From Oscheius dolichura (lineage: Eukaryota; Nematoda; Chromadorea; Rhabditida; Rhabditidae): a stretch of 64,000 nt of DNA. Shown in pieces: positions 24,190 through 34,544 of the stretch; the stretch's first letter is position 1, and each line of letters opens with the position of its first letter. The stretch spans positions 124,001-188,000 of the forward strand of contig OW051496.1 of NCBI GenBank assembly GCA_932521035.1. The letters are read 5' to 3'. The notes under the pieces were generated by a model. The model worked only from the letters and a program-made list of their open reading frames with translations, made no database searches and was not told the DNA's origin. Made by a program: the position numbers and the translations under genes.

Positions 24190-25310
24190 GAAAATATACA
24201 AATCAAATTTGCAAACAAAAATAGAGAGTAGAATGAATTACAAATTGATGAGTATTGTTGCTTGTTGATTTTTGCAATTTTTCAGCATAAGCAAGCATAA
24301 CTTTGATCATAAACAGCACTCAAAATTTAGCAGCCGCTGACGGAACAGAATGCTGGTTACATGAACAAAAATGGAAGCTCAATTCATAAAGAAACATAGA
24401 CGAGGAAGAATGAATCGGCAACCTTGAAACGCACACATAAATTTACAAATGACAAGTTATAAATTTGTTCATGTTGTTTTGAATTCGCATTCATACACTG
24501 ACAAATTGTGTTGGCAGATTTACAACAAATAAACAATTCAGACAAACATAGAGAGAAAAATAACTTAGAAATTGATTAGTGATGTTTTGAATCGGTGCAA
24601 GCTTTTACAAGTTGTTTGTATTCATAAGCAAACTTATTTTGGATGTTCACAAAATTTAGCAACCAACAATCGAAAAGAGTGTTGGTAAAATGAACAACAA
24701 TGATTGCTAAATTGTCTCCATCACATTAGAAAAATGCGGCTGCTCGATTTTTGTATAGAAAACAATGTTCTTCAAGTAGCATTCAATGAACAATTGCTGA
24801 AAAAATAGGAAAATAGCTAACTTTGTATGAATGATTTTGATGGCAACAGGCAACGGCTTCTCTTTATTATTTGCAATAATTGCCTTGATGACGACGGAAT
24901 AGCTTGCTGCCTGTAACATGAAATACGTGTATTGCTCAACGTAATGATATTACAATACATCAACTAAAAGAATAGCTTCTAATAATTATCGTGATTAATT
25001 ACTGCCTACATTGATTTGATAGTTATCTTACATTTCGTCTATTAGAATAACGGCTTCTAGTCATTATCATGCTTGCGCTACGTTCAGCGTAATTTTGATG
25101 CATGCTTTATGTATTGTCGCTAAATTTGATCTTGAAGCACTCCTGAATATTCTATAGAATATTTGTAGATATCTGAAGATGTATCTATCAACATTCAAAC
25201 ACTCTTTTTGAGTTTTCAGAATTATTAGCCAATTCACTCCCGCAATGTTGTTGCTCTTTTAATCTGTAACTTTCTCAATAACTTTTCTTACAATGCTGGA
25301 TATCAATGTT
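24190..25310. other. AT-rich intergenic DNA, no gene seen
   Basis: No open frame with recognisable content and no RNA gene was seen. Two loosely similar stretches (about 24,230-24,400 and 24,540-24,700) share AATTGAT.AGT, GCAAACTTATTT/GCAAGCATAACT, AAAATTTAGCA and GAACAAAAATG/GAACAACAATG in the same order, suggesting an old duplication of about 170 bp. Polypyrimidine then CAG just before 25,320 is the splice acceptor of RAD23. Confidence 0.5.
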
Positions 25311-25311
25311 T

Positions 25312-25320
25312 TTTTTCAGG
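25312..25320 (+). promoter_or_regulatory. 3' splice site just upstream of RAD23 start (probable trans-splice acceptor)
   Basis: A run of T residues followed by CAG ends at about 25,319, five or six bases before the RAD23 ATG, with no upstream leader exon visible. In nematodes this arrangement is usual for spliced-leader trans-splicing. A 5'UTR intron with a distant exon is the alternative. Confidence 0.5.
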
Positions 25321-25324
25321 CAAA

Positions 25325-26443
25325 ATGCCTGTCGTATTTAAAACGATTAATGGGCTTACCTTCATGTGGGATTTAGAAAAAACAATTACGGTATGCTTTT
25401 TTCCGGTTCATTAGCTTACCAGAATTTAGATTGAAGATGTAAAAAAGAAGATCGCCGAAAAAAGGGGCGAAGATTTTGCTGTGGAGTTGCAGAAACTCAT
25501 CTATAACGGAAAAATTTTGGATGATAACACTACGATTGGAGATGCCAATATCGAAGAGAACAAATTCGTCGTCGTGATGCTTGTCAGAGTATGTATTTTT
25601 GACCATGCATTGACCATTTTGTTTATAGAAAAAATCAGTTGAAGCTCCTGCCGCTCCTACACCAGCTGTTCCTGATGCCGAAGCACCGCCGACCCCCGCT
25701 CCGACTCCTGCGTCCGTCCCTGCTTCTGCTGGAACCGATCTCACTCAGGAGCAGACAGAGAAACTTCAAAACGTTGTGGGAATGGGGTACAGTAGAGAAC
25801 AGGTATTTTATTTGTGTAACAATTTTTTAACATTATTTTCAGGCGATGAGAGCTCTTACTCTCTCCGAGTGGGACACGGTCGGAGCCGCCAACTTGCTGC
25901 TTAGTGGAAGCGACGATTTTGATCATCTTCCCGTCGCTGAAGAAGATGAACCACTTGGAGGCCTGGAGGACATCACGAATATGCCCCAACTTGAAGAGCT
26001 TTGCAATCTCATCCGTTCCAACCCAGCTGCTCTTCCCGAATTAATGAGAGTATGTCGTTCAAATTGATTTTTACTATTCAGTATTTCTAGGATATCGCTC
26101 AACATAATCCTGAATTGATGACCTTGATTAACCAAAACCAGCAGGCCTTTCTACAAATGGTGGCTCAAGGAGGTGGAGGTCAAGGCGGCGCTGCTGCCGC
26201 TGCTGGTGGTGAAGCAGGAATCCCTCCCGAAGCTCATGTCGTCCGTCTGACACCAGAAGAACACGCTGCATTTATGCGTATCAAATCAATGGGATTGCGT
26301 GTTCCCGATCAACTTATTATCGAGGTATGTTATAACGTAAATTCATTTATTTTGATGCTTAGGCATACCTTGCTTGTGACAAGAATGAAGAATTAGCCGT
26401 TTCTTACATTATGGATGATATGGATAACTTCGGTCAAGAATAG
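25325..26443 (+). CDS. RAD23: RAD23 ubiquitin-receptor / nucleotide-excision-repair protein
   Basis: RAD23 shuttles ubiquitinated proteins to the proteasome and stabilises XPC in nucleotide excision repair. Six exons (25325-25390, 25430-25588, 25629-25802, 25843-26049, 26091-26324, 26363-26443) sum to 921 nt, 306 aa, with five introns of only 38-41 nt. Domains in order: ubiquitin-like domain at about 1-75 (QKLIYNGKILDD, NKFVVVML); a Pro/Ala linker; UBA1 at about 112-150 (GMGYSREQAMRAL); the XPC-binding region at about 165-225 (PQLEELCNLIRSNPAALPEL, NPELMTLINQNQQAFLQMV); a Gly/Ala linker; UBA2 at about 258-304 (MRIKSMGLRVPDQ, AYLACDKNEELAVSYI). It is shorter than human RAD23B (about 409 aa) because of short linkers, but no domain is missing. 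It is the one clearly intact gene in an otherwise damaged 16-kb stretch. AATAAAG at about 26,529 could be the polyadenylation signal. Confidence 0.95.
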
Positions 26444-27017
26444 TATTGTCCTTTCTGCTTGAAATCAAGTGTCAAATGTGTTTTGTTGCCACTGCATCTA
26501 TGTTTAATTTGATTGTTTTTGTAATGATAATAAAGTTATTTGTATATTTATGTGTATTTTTGTTGTTAGCCGTTATAGTGGCTTCTCTATCAGTTTCTTT
26601 TATTCTTGACATTGCATAGTTCAGAAATCGAATGAATTCAAAGAAAGGCTAGAACATGCCAAAAATACTTGAATAGACATCGAAAAAGCTGTTTTGGGTA
26701 AATGATCTGATCTAGGCATACTTTTGCCTACGATGAAAGCGGAAATACGTGGTGACGCCACTAAATTTTCGAAAAATTAGCCTTCGCATTCAGCTCTAGA
26801 AATCTCTTTATTTCGTTTCTTTCACATCTAAATCTTCGCATTTTAGTTTCTATTACATATCTTGAGTAAAGTCAACAAATTATAAGTTGCTTGCATTGTA
26901 TCAAAATGTTTGTCAACGTATTTGAAAAGCAAAACAAATGGCTTATTGTGAAATTTTCTCGTCTAATTTGCTTTCTTCGTTGTCTCTATTGTCGCTATTA
27001 CTTTTTATATTTTTTAG
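26444..27017. other. Intergenic spacer between RAD23 and PRPF6
   Basis: The RAD23 3'UTR runs to about 26,560 (AATAAAG near 26,529). The rest is AT-rich with no recognisable gene. It ends in TATTTTTTAG immediately before the PRPF6 ATG, again a splice acceptor abutting a start codon. Confidence 0.55.
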
Positions 27018-30000
27018 ATGACTACGACAATTCCCGGAAGCCTTGTCAATAAGGCGAAGAAACATTTCATGGACATGCCAGCGCCAGCTGGCTGAACAAG
27101 GAACAGGACCACCAGCTAAAAAGTCACGTGATAACGACAGAGATGAGCCAACTGATGAGCTCAATGATAACAACTATGATGAGGCAAGCTGTTTTATTGT
27201 ATTTTTGTAATTTAAAAATTTTCAGTTTGAAGGTTATGGTGGCTGTTTATTTTCAAGAGATCCATACGATAAAGATGACGAGGAAGCAGATGAAATTTAC
27301 CAATGTCGATACAAGAATAGATGAACGGAGAAAAGATTATCGGTAAGCAATATTTGCTTTTCTATTTGCTTTGTTGTACCTGTCTTCTCATTATTCATTG
27401 TTCATTTTTAGAGAGAAAAAATACAAAGAAGAATTAGAAAAATTTCGCAAGGAGCGTCCAAAAATTCAACAAGAATTCTCCGATTTGAAAAGAAAGCTAG
27501 CAGAGGTACATTACTACTTGCTTATAATATTACACCTCTTTTTTAGGTGTCAGAAGATGAATGGATGGCTATACCAGAAGTAGGAGATGCACGCAATAAG
27601 GCGAAACGTAACCCTCGAGCTGAAAAATACACTCCCACGCCGGATTCTCTTATTGCTATGGCGGCTGGTTATGGACAAAACTACAACACTGGATGCAAGA
27701 GTGCAATCCGGCTTCATGAGCACTATGGAATACCAAAGCACATTAGGAGGATTTCAAAGTACCTTTGGTGGAATGCAAAGCACATTAGATTCATTATAAT
27801 TCATTGTTTGTTGTTATGTTTTATTTTTAGGAGGAATTATGACACCCGGTTGGAAAACAGGAACACAAACAAGCACAAATACAAATCTGGATTTAACAAG
27901 AATTGGCCAAGCGAAGAGTAAAATTATGCATATTAAATTAAATCAAGTAATTTACCAATATTCTTGTGACTATTCTTTTTTTCAGGTATCGGACTCTGTA
28001 ACAGGCCAGACGGTTGTCGATTCAAAAGGATATTTGACTGATCTTAATTCAATGATACCACATTATGGAGGAGATATTAACGATGTGAAGAAAGCAAGAA
28101 CGCTGCTCAAGTCCGTAAGAGAAACGAATCCAAAAGATCTTCCGGCATGGATTGCTAGTGCTCGATTGAAAGAAGTTGTCGGAAAGCTGCAAGTTGCAAG
28201 GAATCTTATTATGGAAGGCTATGATAATAATAAGAAGAGCGAAGATTTATGGTTGGAAGCAGTCAGGTATTATAATTTTTTGAATGTTGCAGTACTTTTA
28301 CTGAATTGTGGCTGGCTTTAGCAAGACTGGAATCTTATGAAAATGCCAGAAAGGTATGTATTTTTATTATTAAATTAAATTAAATGTTGTTTAATTTACT
28401 TTTACTTTCTTAAGCTAATTGTATTTTTTTAGGTTCTCAACAAGGCCCGTGAACACATTCCAAGAGATCGCCACATTTGGCTTAGCGCTGCTAAATTAGA
28501 AGAAAAAAGAAAAAAAGAGGACAAAGTGAAATGGTTGAGAAAATCGTCAGCAAATCTATTACTTCTCTTCGTGCAAATGGAGTAGAAATGAATCGCGATC
28601 AATGGCTCAAGGATGCGTTGGACTGTGAGAAATCGGGCTGTCCTCTCACTAGTCAGGCTATTATGTAAGTAGTATTTTTTCTATGTGTTTGTAATTTTTA
28701 AATTTTAGACGTCATGTAATTGGATTTGGAATTGAAGATGAAGATAGTAAAGAAACATGGTTGGAAGATGCTGATCACTTTACAAAAGAAGAAGCTATTG
28801 CATGTGCTCGAGCCGTCTATGCTCATGCTCTTCAACACCTCGCAAAGCACAAGAGCATTTGGTTGACTGCTACTTATTTCGAAAAAGTTCATGGAACAGC
28901 GTAAGTAATTTTAAGGAAACTCAATTAATGATTCTTTGTTATAGGCAAGAATACGAGCTTCTCCATGACAGAGCCACACAAGCCGCACCGCAAGCTGAAG
29001 TGTTATGGCTGATGTTTGCTAAATCAAGATGGATTGGAGGAGATGTCGGCCATGCTCGAAAAATCCTTGCACAAGCTTTTGAACACAATCCCAATTCGGA
29101 AAGAGTTTGGATGGCCGCTGTTAAATTAGAATCAGAAAATAATCAATATGCTAAAGCACGACGACTATTGGAAAAAGCAAGAAAAGCAGCTCCATCTGCA
29201 AGGTATTTTATTTTATATTTTTAGTTAAATGTGTTCTTTAGACTTTGGATGAAAAGTGCTCATTTTGAATGGTGCCTATGACAACTAGACGAAGCGAAGA
29301 AACTCTGTACAGAAGGACTAGAACGTTATCCTAATTTTTCAAAGCTCTACATGATGATGGGACAAATATGCGAGCAACAAGAAAATCTAGAAGAAGCAAG
29401 AAAAGTATACACTTCCGGTGTACGTCGTTGCCAGCAAGCTATTCCTCTCTGGATTCTGTTGAGCCGGTTAGAAGAAAAGCACGGAAACGTTACTAAAGCT
29501 CGCTCAGATTTGGAGAAAGCACGTCTTCGTAATCCGAAGAATGATGATTTATGGATAGCCGCTGTAAGTTTGCATAATTTTCGTTTATAATTCGTTGTTT
29601 TAGATTCGATTAGAAAAGCAATTAAATCTGCCAGAATTAGCAGCAGAAAAATTGGCTCGTGCTCTACAGGAATGTGATAATTCTGGACCTTTGTGGGCTG
29701 AAGCTATTTGGATGGAAGAGCGACATGGAAGACGTGCCAAGTCAGTGGACGCGTTGAAGAAATGTGAACACGATCCATATGTTCTTGTAGCTGCAGCTAG
29801 ACTCTTTTGGGCCGAAAGAAAGGTTTTTTTAATTTTAAATATTCCTTTTACCTCAATGTTTTAAGTTAAAAAAGCACGAGAATGGCTTAACCGTGCTGTC
29901 AATGTAGACAACGATCTAGGAGATGCTTGGGCTCAATTTTACAAATTCGAATGAGTACATGGAACAGAGGTTCGCGTTATTTTTACTTGCACTATTTTAT

Positions 30001-30166
30001 GCTAAATTTTTAGGAAGATCAAGAAAAAGTTCTGAACAAATGTATCCAAGCAGAACCGCGACACGGTGAAATTTGGACAAGAATCTCCAAGGATGTTCGC
30101 AACTGGCGGAAAAAGCCCGAGGATATTCTGAAGGTAGCAGTGGAAGAAATTACAATACCTACATAA
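27018..30166 (+). pseudogene. PRPF6: PRPF6 (U5 snRNP / tri-snRNP HAT-repeat protein), multiply disrupted
   Basis: PRPF6 bridges U5 and U4/U6 snRNPs in the spliceosome. Nearly the whole protein can be followed: [99 protein letters not shown], then HAT repeats to [16 protein letters not shown] and RHGEIWTRISKDVRNW. It carries many lesions: about 40 residues missing with a frame change near 27,091; frameshifts near 27,300 (after DEIY), near 27,690 and near 28,530; about 85 residues (2-3 HAT repeats) missing at the 28,267-28,322 junction; and in-frame TGA at 29,279 and 29,952. One intron starts with GC (27,184). Long stretches stay highly conserved and splice sites are kept, so inactivation is recent, or the assembly contains errors. 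Homopolymers flank some frameshifts. Confidence 0.85.
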
Positions 30167-30298
30167 TTTTATCCTGATTGTTTTCTTTGTGATTTTGATT
30201 CAATGCTGAAAATAAAATATTCTATTATTTGATTTTGATGTTGTGCGTGGCTATACTAACCCTGTTCATCTCTTCTTTATTTTTTGCTGAATTAGAGA

Positions 30299-30677
30299 AT
30301 GTCTCAGTATGAAGTAAATATTGATTTATCGTATTTCGTGTTTAGAATTTATTTCAAGGTCAAATGGCAGCATCATCATCATTACACGCAGAAGATTATG
30401 CCGGCGCACTCCACGCCGTTGTTCCTCTCGCCACCTGCCCTCATTTGAACCAAGTACGGATTTACTCGAACTCTATTCATTGTATTATTTGCTTAGGTAG
30501 CAAATCTTCCTGAAGAAGGACTGGATATCAATGCTGAATGTAAAAGATGTGGTATTAGAGTCGAAGCGTCGGTCTGTCTCACCTGTTTTGAGGTTTGCTT
30601 GTTATTTTCATTATTATTTTCCTATTTTTCAGGCAAATTGCGGTCGACACATCCATGAGCATGCTTCCATTCATTAG
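30299..30677 (+). CDS. HDAC6-type zinc-finger UBP protein, truncated
   Basis: Exons 30299-30313, 30346-30453, 30497-30592 and 30633-30677 (introns 32, 43 and 40 nt) encode about 87 aa. The protein reads MSQYE, then HAVVPLATCPHLNQ, GLDINAECKRCGIR, VCLTCFE, ANCGRHIHEHASIH and TAG. The order CPHL, CxxCG, CLxC, CGRxxxxH follows the ubiquitin-binding ZnF-UBP domain, and the V-P-L-x-x-CPHL lead-in resembles HDAC6 C-termini. That domain normally continues through HxLxLS and a WCYxC segment; here a TAG follows HASIH, so roughly the last third, with several zinc ligands, is missing and the fold would probably fail. No deacetylase domain lies upstream. The PRPF6 stop is about 130 nt upstream and an acceptor (CTGAATTAG) abuts the start, an operon-like arrangement. 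This may be a pseudogene. Confidence 0.6.
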
Positions 30678-31446
30678 AGATGAATGGCTCACTTGGTCAA
30701 AGCCGCCCCGCCAGATGGGCAACATTGCGAAGAGTGATTGTAAATCACTGGCCTCCAATGAGGCCCAGAATGACATGGAACATTTTGACGACCAGGGAAT
30801 TTGTGTAAAGTTCAGAATTATAGGAAATTCTATATTATTACAAATATGCCACAATTATCACAACAAAATACTGGCGGATCGGATGCCGAAGTGTAATCAG
30901 GCGTATTTGGATAGTTACGCGGCCGGCGCTCTCTCCGACTCACTGCCTCTTTTTTCCATTTTGCTTCCCTTATAGTGTCATCAACCAACTTAGCCCCACC
31001 TAGGAACCAGTCAGCGCCCTCCCGAAAGCAAGAGAAAAGACACCGAAAGGCGAGATAAATCGTTTAATTCCGCTAACCAGCTGCCGTTCAACAAATCGCT
31101 ATTTTCCCCCTAATTTTATATATTACCCTTGAACCTTATATAATTTACAACACATTTTGTTCTCTCCTGCGATTCTTGGAGGTAACCTGATCCTGTTGCG
31201 AAGGTGCGAACGGCAACACCCTCCTCCGGCTATCCGGATGGATATTTGATAGCGGGCTGTATAATCCGCGGCTACTCCCTTCTACACCCTTCTCGCTCGC
31301 TTCCCGTCCCCCTTTTCCATTTGATCTGCTCTTATTTTACCTCCCAAAATGAGTCAGAATATCTCTTTCTGCTGGTGGATCAAAATAGCCCGAAAGCGTA
31401 AATTGTCCCTGGGGAAAATTGATCACATCTGAGTTTCATGGAGGCT
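30678..31446. other. No recognisable gene
   Basis: A + strand frame stays open through 30,595-30,975 but in a different frame from the zinc finger and matches no family I know. Codon content and abrupt context suggest chance. The rest is non-coding, with a polypyrimidine-rich stretch at about 31,270-31,340. Confidence 0.45.
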
Positions 31447-32933
31447 ATTTATTTATTTATTTATTTCAATCACATTCGTATTATATATCATATTTGCGGA
31501 CACGGTGATTCTTGCTGCAAATCCAGCGTCGCTTATTCTTCTGCGCAACACTGCTCCAATTTGCACCTAGTTCTGCTTGGAATTCGTCTCTCCATCTCAT
31601 TCGAGGTCTTCCCGGTATTCGTTTCCATTCGCGAGGGGTCCATTCTACGATCTTCTTTGTCCAGCGTTGGTTGTCCATTAAGGCGACTTTTTGGCCAAAG
31701 TTCCATTTCTGATGTGTTGCTTTTTGGAGGACCGGTGGTAACTTCGTTTTGGTAGCTAGCCATTTGACGGTTTTGTGGTCGAGAAGTGTGACTCCAGTCA
31801 TTTTTCGCATGATCTTGCGTTGGCAGGATTGGAGGCGTCGTCGTTCGGCGTCTCGTAGAGCCCATGTCTCTGCTCTCTCTCTAAAGAAGGGCTGGTTCGA
31901 TGCAGCTGATGTACAGGCGTCTCTTCAGTGAAAGGGGTGTTGACCGGCTTTTTAGGAATTAGTGGTAGTTGTTTTTAATTTTATAATTATATTTTTTAAT
32001 TCTTCGGCTTATTTCTTTTCCTTGGTTGACTTCGAAGGAGATGATCTGTCCTAGATAGATGAAGTCTTTGCAGTAGGCTATGGTCGAGCCTTCTACTGAG
32101 ATATTGACTTCCGGGGAGTTGCTCATCACGAATGTTTTGTCCATGTTGATCTTGAGACCGACGACGGCGCTTTCGGCTACCAGGTCCTCAAGCATTGATT
32201 GTAGTTCAGCAGCGTCGTGCGAAAAAAGAACTATATCATCGGCATATCTCAAATTTGTTAGATGTTCTCCGTTGATGTTTAGCCCGTGTTCGGTCCAGTT
32301 CAGTTTGCGGAAAATTTCTTCTATTACAGCCGAGAAGAGCACGGGTGAGATCACGTCTCCTTGTCTGACTCCTCTGTGCACGTCGATTGAGATCGGCGTC
32401 GGTTCCATTTGGATTTTAACAGTTGCCGTGTCGTAGATGTTTTTCAGGAGTCGGATAAAGGCTGGATGGACGTCGTGTCGAAGGAGAGCACTCCAAACTG
32501 CTGGAAATTCTATGCTGTCGAATGCTTTGGAGTAGTCGACGAAGGCTATGTAGAGCGGGAATTTGTATTCGACGGCTTTGGAAATTATTTCGTGGACGGA
32601 AAGGATATGGTCGGATGTTGAGTATCCTTTTCTGAAGCCGGCCTGCTCTGTTGGTTGGTTCCAGTTGAGCGTCTTTTCCATCCGGTGACCGATGGTGGTG
32701 GTCAGCGTCTTGTAGATGACGGAGAAGAGAGCTATTGGGCGGAAGTTCTTGAGGTCGGAGACGTCTCCTTTTTTGAAGATGAGGGTGACGATCGAGTCCG
32801 GTAAACCGCTAGGTATAGCTCCAGATGATAGGCATTCATTGAACATGATGGTAAGCGGTTCTACTATTGAGGAACGGACGAGTTGTAGCATTTCTGGGGT
32901 GATGTTGTCCGGTCGGGAATGTTTAAAAAATAA
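31447..32933 (-). mobile_element. RTE-type LINE, 5'-truncated, 3' half with (AAAT)n tail
   Basis: On the - strand, 32,930 to 31,960 reads as one reverse transcriptase frame: LIFKKGDVSDLKNFRPIAL, TEQAGFRKGYSTSDHIL, IAFVDYSKAFDSIE, VHRGVRQGDVISPVLF and the catalytic LRYADDIVLFS. The C-terminal part follows, broken by small frame changes at 31,960-31,860: a RAETWALRDAERRRL stretch, LLDHKTVKWLATKTKLP and RWTKKIVEWTPREWKRIPGR. These are hallmarks of RTE/BovB-like non-LTR retrotransposons. The element ends in a short AAAT repeat (31,447-31,466), as RTE elements often do. The apurinic endonuclease and the start of the RT are absent, so it is a 5'-truncated insertion with a long, fairly well preserved RT frame. 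It no longer encodes a complete element. Confidence 0.9.
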
Positions 32934-32978
32934 AAAATACCGTTCGCGCAAGAAGGGCGCTCGTGCCAAAAAAAAAAA

Positions 32979-33083
32979 TAGGAATGTCGCGGAAAAATAG
33001 GAATGTCGCGGAAAAAATAGGAATGTTACGGAAAAAATAGGAATGTCGCGTAAAAAATAGGAATGTCGCGGAAAAAATAGGAA
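32979..33083 (+). repeat. 20-bp minisatellite abutting the LINE break
   Basis: About five copies of a 20-bp unit (GAATGTCGCGGAAAAAATAG, with small variants such as GTTACG and GCGTAA) run head to tail just outside the broken 5' end of the RTE element. A single further copy occurs at 33,148-33,167 at the start of the next reverse transcriptase fragment, so the unit is tied to both breakpoints. Confidence 0.85.
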
Positions 33084-33167
33084 GGGGGATGGTTCACCAT
33101 GAAAAGGGCAAGTAGGCGGAAGGCCTACCGCTACAGACGATCCTAGCGGAAAAAATAGGAATGTTGT

Positions 33168-33490
33168 CGGCGTATCTCAGGTGGGTAAGGCGCCTGCCGT
33201 CGATGTTTACACCTAGTCGCTTCCAATTGATTTGGCGGAAGATGTCCTCGAGCACAGCGTTGAAGAGCAGAGGGGACAGGACACATCCTTGGCGGACTCC
33301 ACGTTGGATCTCGACCTCTACCAGCTCTTCTTGCACCTTGATCTTGGAATCAGCCACGTCGTATACCTTCTGTAGCATCTCGACATAGAGGGATGGTACT
33401 CCTTGCCGGAGCAGGGCATTCCAGACGGCATCCCACTCTATCGTGTCGTAGGCCTTCCGAAAATCGACAAATACGAGGTAGATGTCGGTC
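33168..33490 (-). mobile_element. Second, diverged RTE-type reverse transcriptase fragment
   Basis: On the - strand it reads VFVDFRKAYDTIEWDAVWNA, LLRQGVPSLYVEML, IQRGVRQGCVLSPLLFNAV and LTHLRYADNIPIF, then runs into the GCGGAAAAAATAG unit. It covers only the palm region of the RT. The YADD catalytic motif has become YADN, so it is inactive. It differs clearly from the neighbouring element (for example RKAYDTIEW against SKAFDSIEF), so it is a separate, older insertion and not a duplicate. Confidence 0.8.
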
Positions 33491-34331
33491 CTCTTTGGAT
33501 GTGGAGTTGCTCTCTTTGGAGGCTGTAAAGAGAGATCAAAGAGAGAGGGGTTGACTCAGAGAACGACTACGTTTCCGACGGGTTCGCCCCGAGGAAAGAT
33601 AGATTGTTACGAGTCAAAGTTCGCGGGACTACAGATTGTTTTGTCGGGGCGGTTGAGATATGACTGGGGCCATTAGAATTGTCTTTTTGTGCTCTTCAAC
33701 TAGTTCTTTGACTTTTTGAAATCGACCAAGAATTGACCGAGATACGGACACAAACACCCGACAGCCCAAAAAAACGGGCCCGCCCTAAATTATGCGTATT
33801 GCCCATCGACTGATTTTTTTTACTCTGGCACTTCAATTTTAAAGTTTTACCGCTAAACTGTTTTTGAGAACTGGTGTCTAATTTTAGGAAGGCCACCTTT
33901 GTGTAGTAGACTGCCATTTCGTCCTGATAATAAATTCATTCAAAATTTTTGGTTTGAAGTAGTTTGTGGTTTTTTACGGGCGTATTATAAATTCCGCCCC
34001 TTCTCAGCTGAATTGTAGACTTCGATGCTGAAGTTGCCCTCGATCGTATGTTCCTTTTTTAGCGAAAAACGTTCCGAGTACATAACACAATTTTATCTAA
34101 AATGCAAAAAAAAAAGATTAAATTTGTTCGCATACATTAATTTCCAATTTTAGAATGATTCGTCGAGGGCAGCCGCAAATAAACAATATCCGCACTATTT
34201 CTAGTCCTATATATTAAAGGGAGCTACCGGCAGTAGAATTCGCGCCTACAATACGCCTGCCGAGATGTTACGGGTGCGGCGGCGGCGAATTACATAACCT
34301 TGGATTTCTTCAATTTCATATGATTTTGCCT
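33491..34331. other. No gene recognised
   Basis: This stretch shows no frame I can support. It has AG-rich direct repeats near 33,500-33,550 (AAAGAGAGATCAAAGAGAGAG), an AT-rich middle and a CGG-rich patch near 34,275. Confidence 0.45.
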
Positions 34332-34457
34332 CTATTTTCTATTATTTTTCAACATTTTTAGTACTATATTTATTAAAAACATCACAATAAACATTACAAA
34401 TGCGAAGAAGAGGTCTCTTGAATAGTCGTAGCCTTTTTTTCTTTCTTGCGCTTCATT
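34332..34457 (-). CDS. Possible last exon of a tail-anchored membrane protein
   Basis: On the - strand, an acceptor (GTCGTTTTCAG) at about 34,458 is followed by an open 41-codon exon, NEAQERKKGYDYSRD, then a strongly hydrophobic helix (LFFAFVMFIVMFLINIVL) and KMLKNNRK before the stop. A membrane helix with a basic tail fits the end of a tail-anchored protein. Upstream a GTCAGT donor at about 34,501 could splice a short exon to it, but just beyond that the hairpin satellite begins, so any gene body has been separated or lost. Family unknown. Confidence 0.3.
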   Translation of the reverse strand, partial: NEAQERKKGYDYSRDLFFAFVMFIVMFLINIVLKMLKNNRK

Positions 34458-34544
34458 CTGAAAACGACATAACCAAATAATGATTTTCAACAAATAAACT
34501 GACCTGAAAACTATTCCACATCGTTCTCCGAACAACAAAAAACA

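Noticed and set aside
23783-30166. Nuclear genetic code with TGA as a sense codon
   Set aside because: RAD23, the RhoGEF, the GPCR and ZFAND1 have no internal TGA, the RhoGEF, GPCR and CDS ends use TGA as stop, and the affected genes also have frameshifts and deletions.
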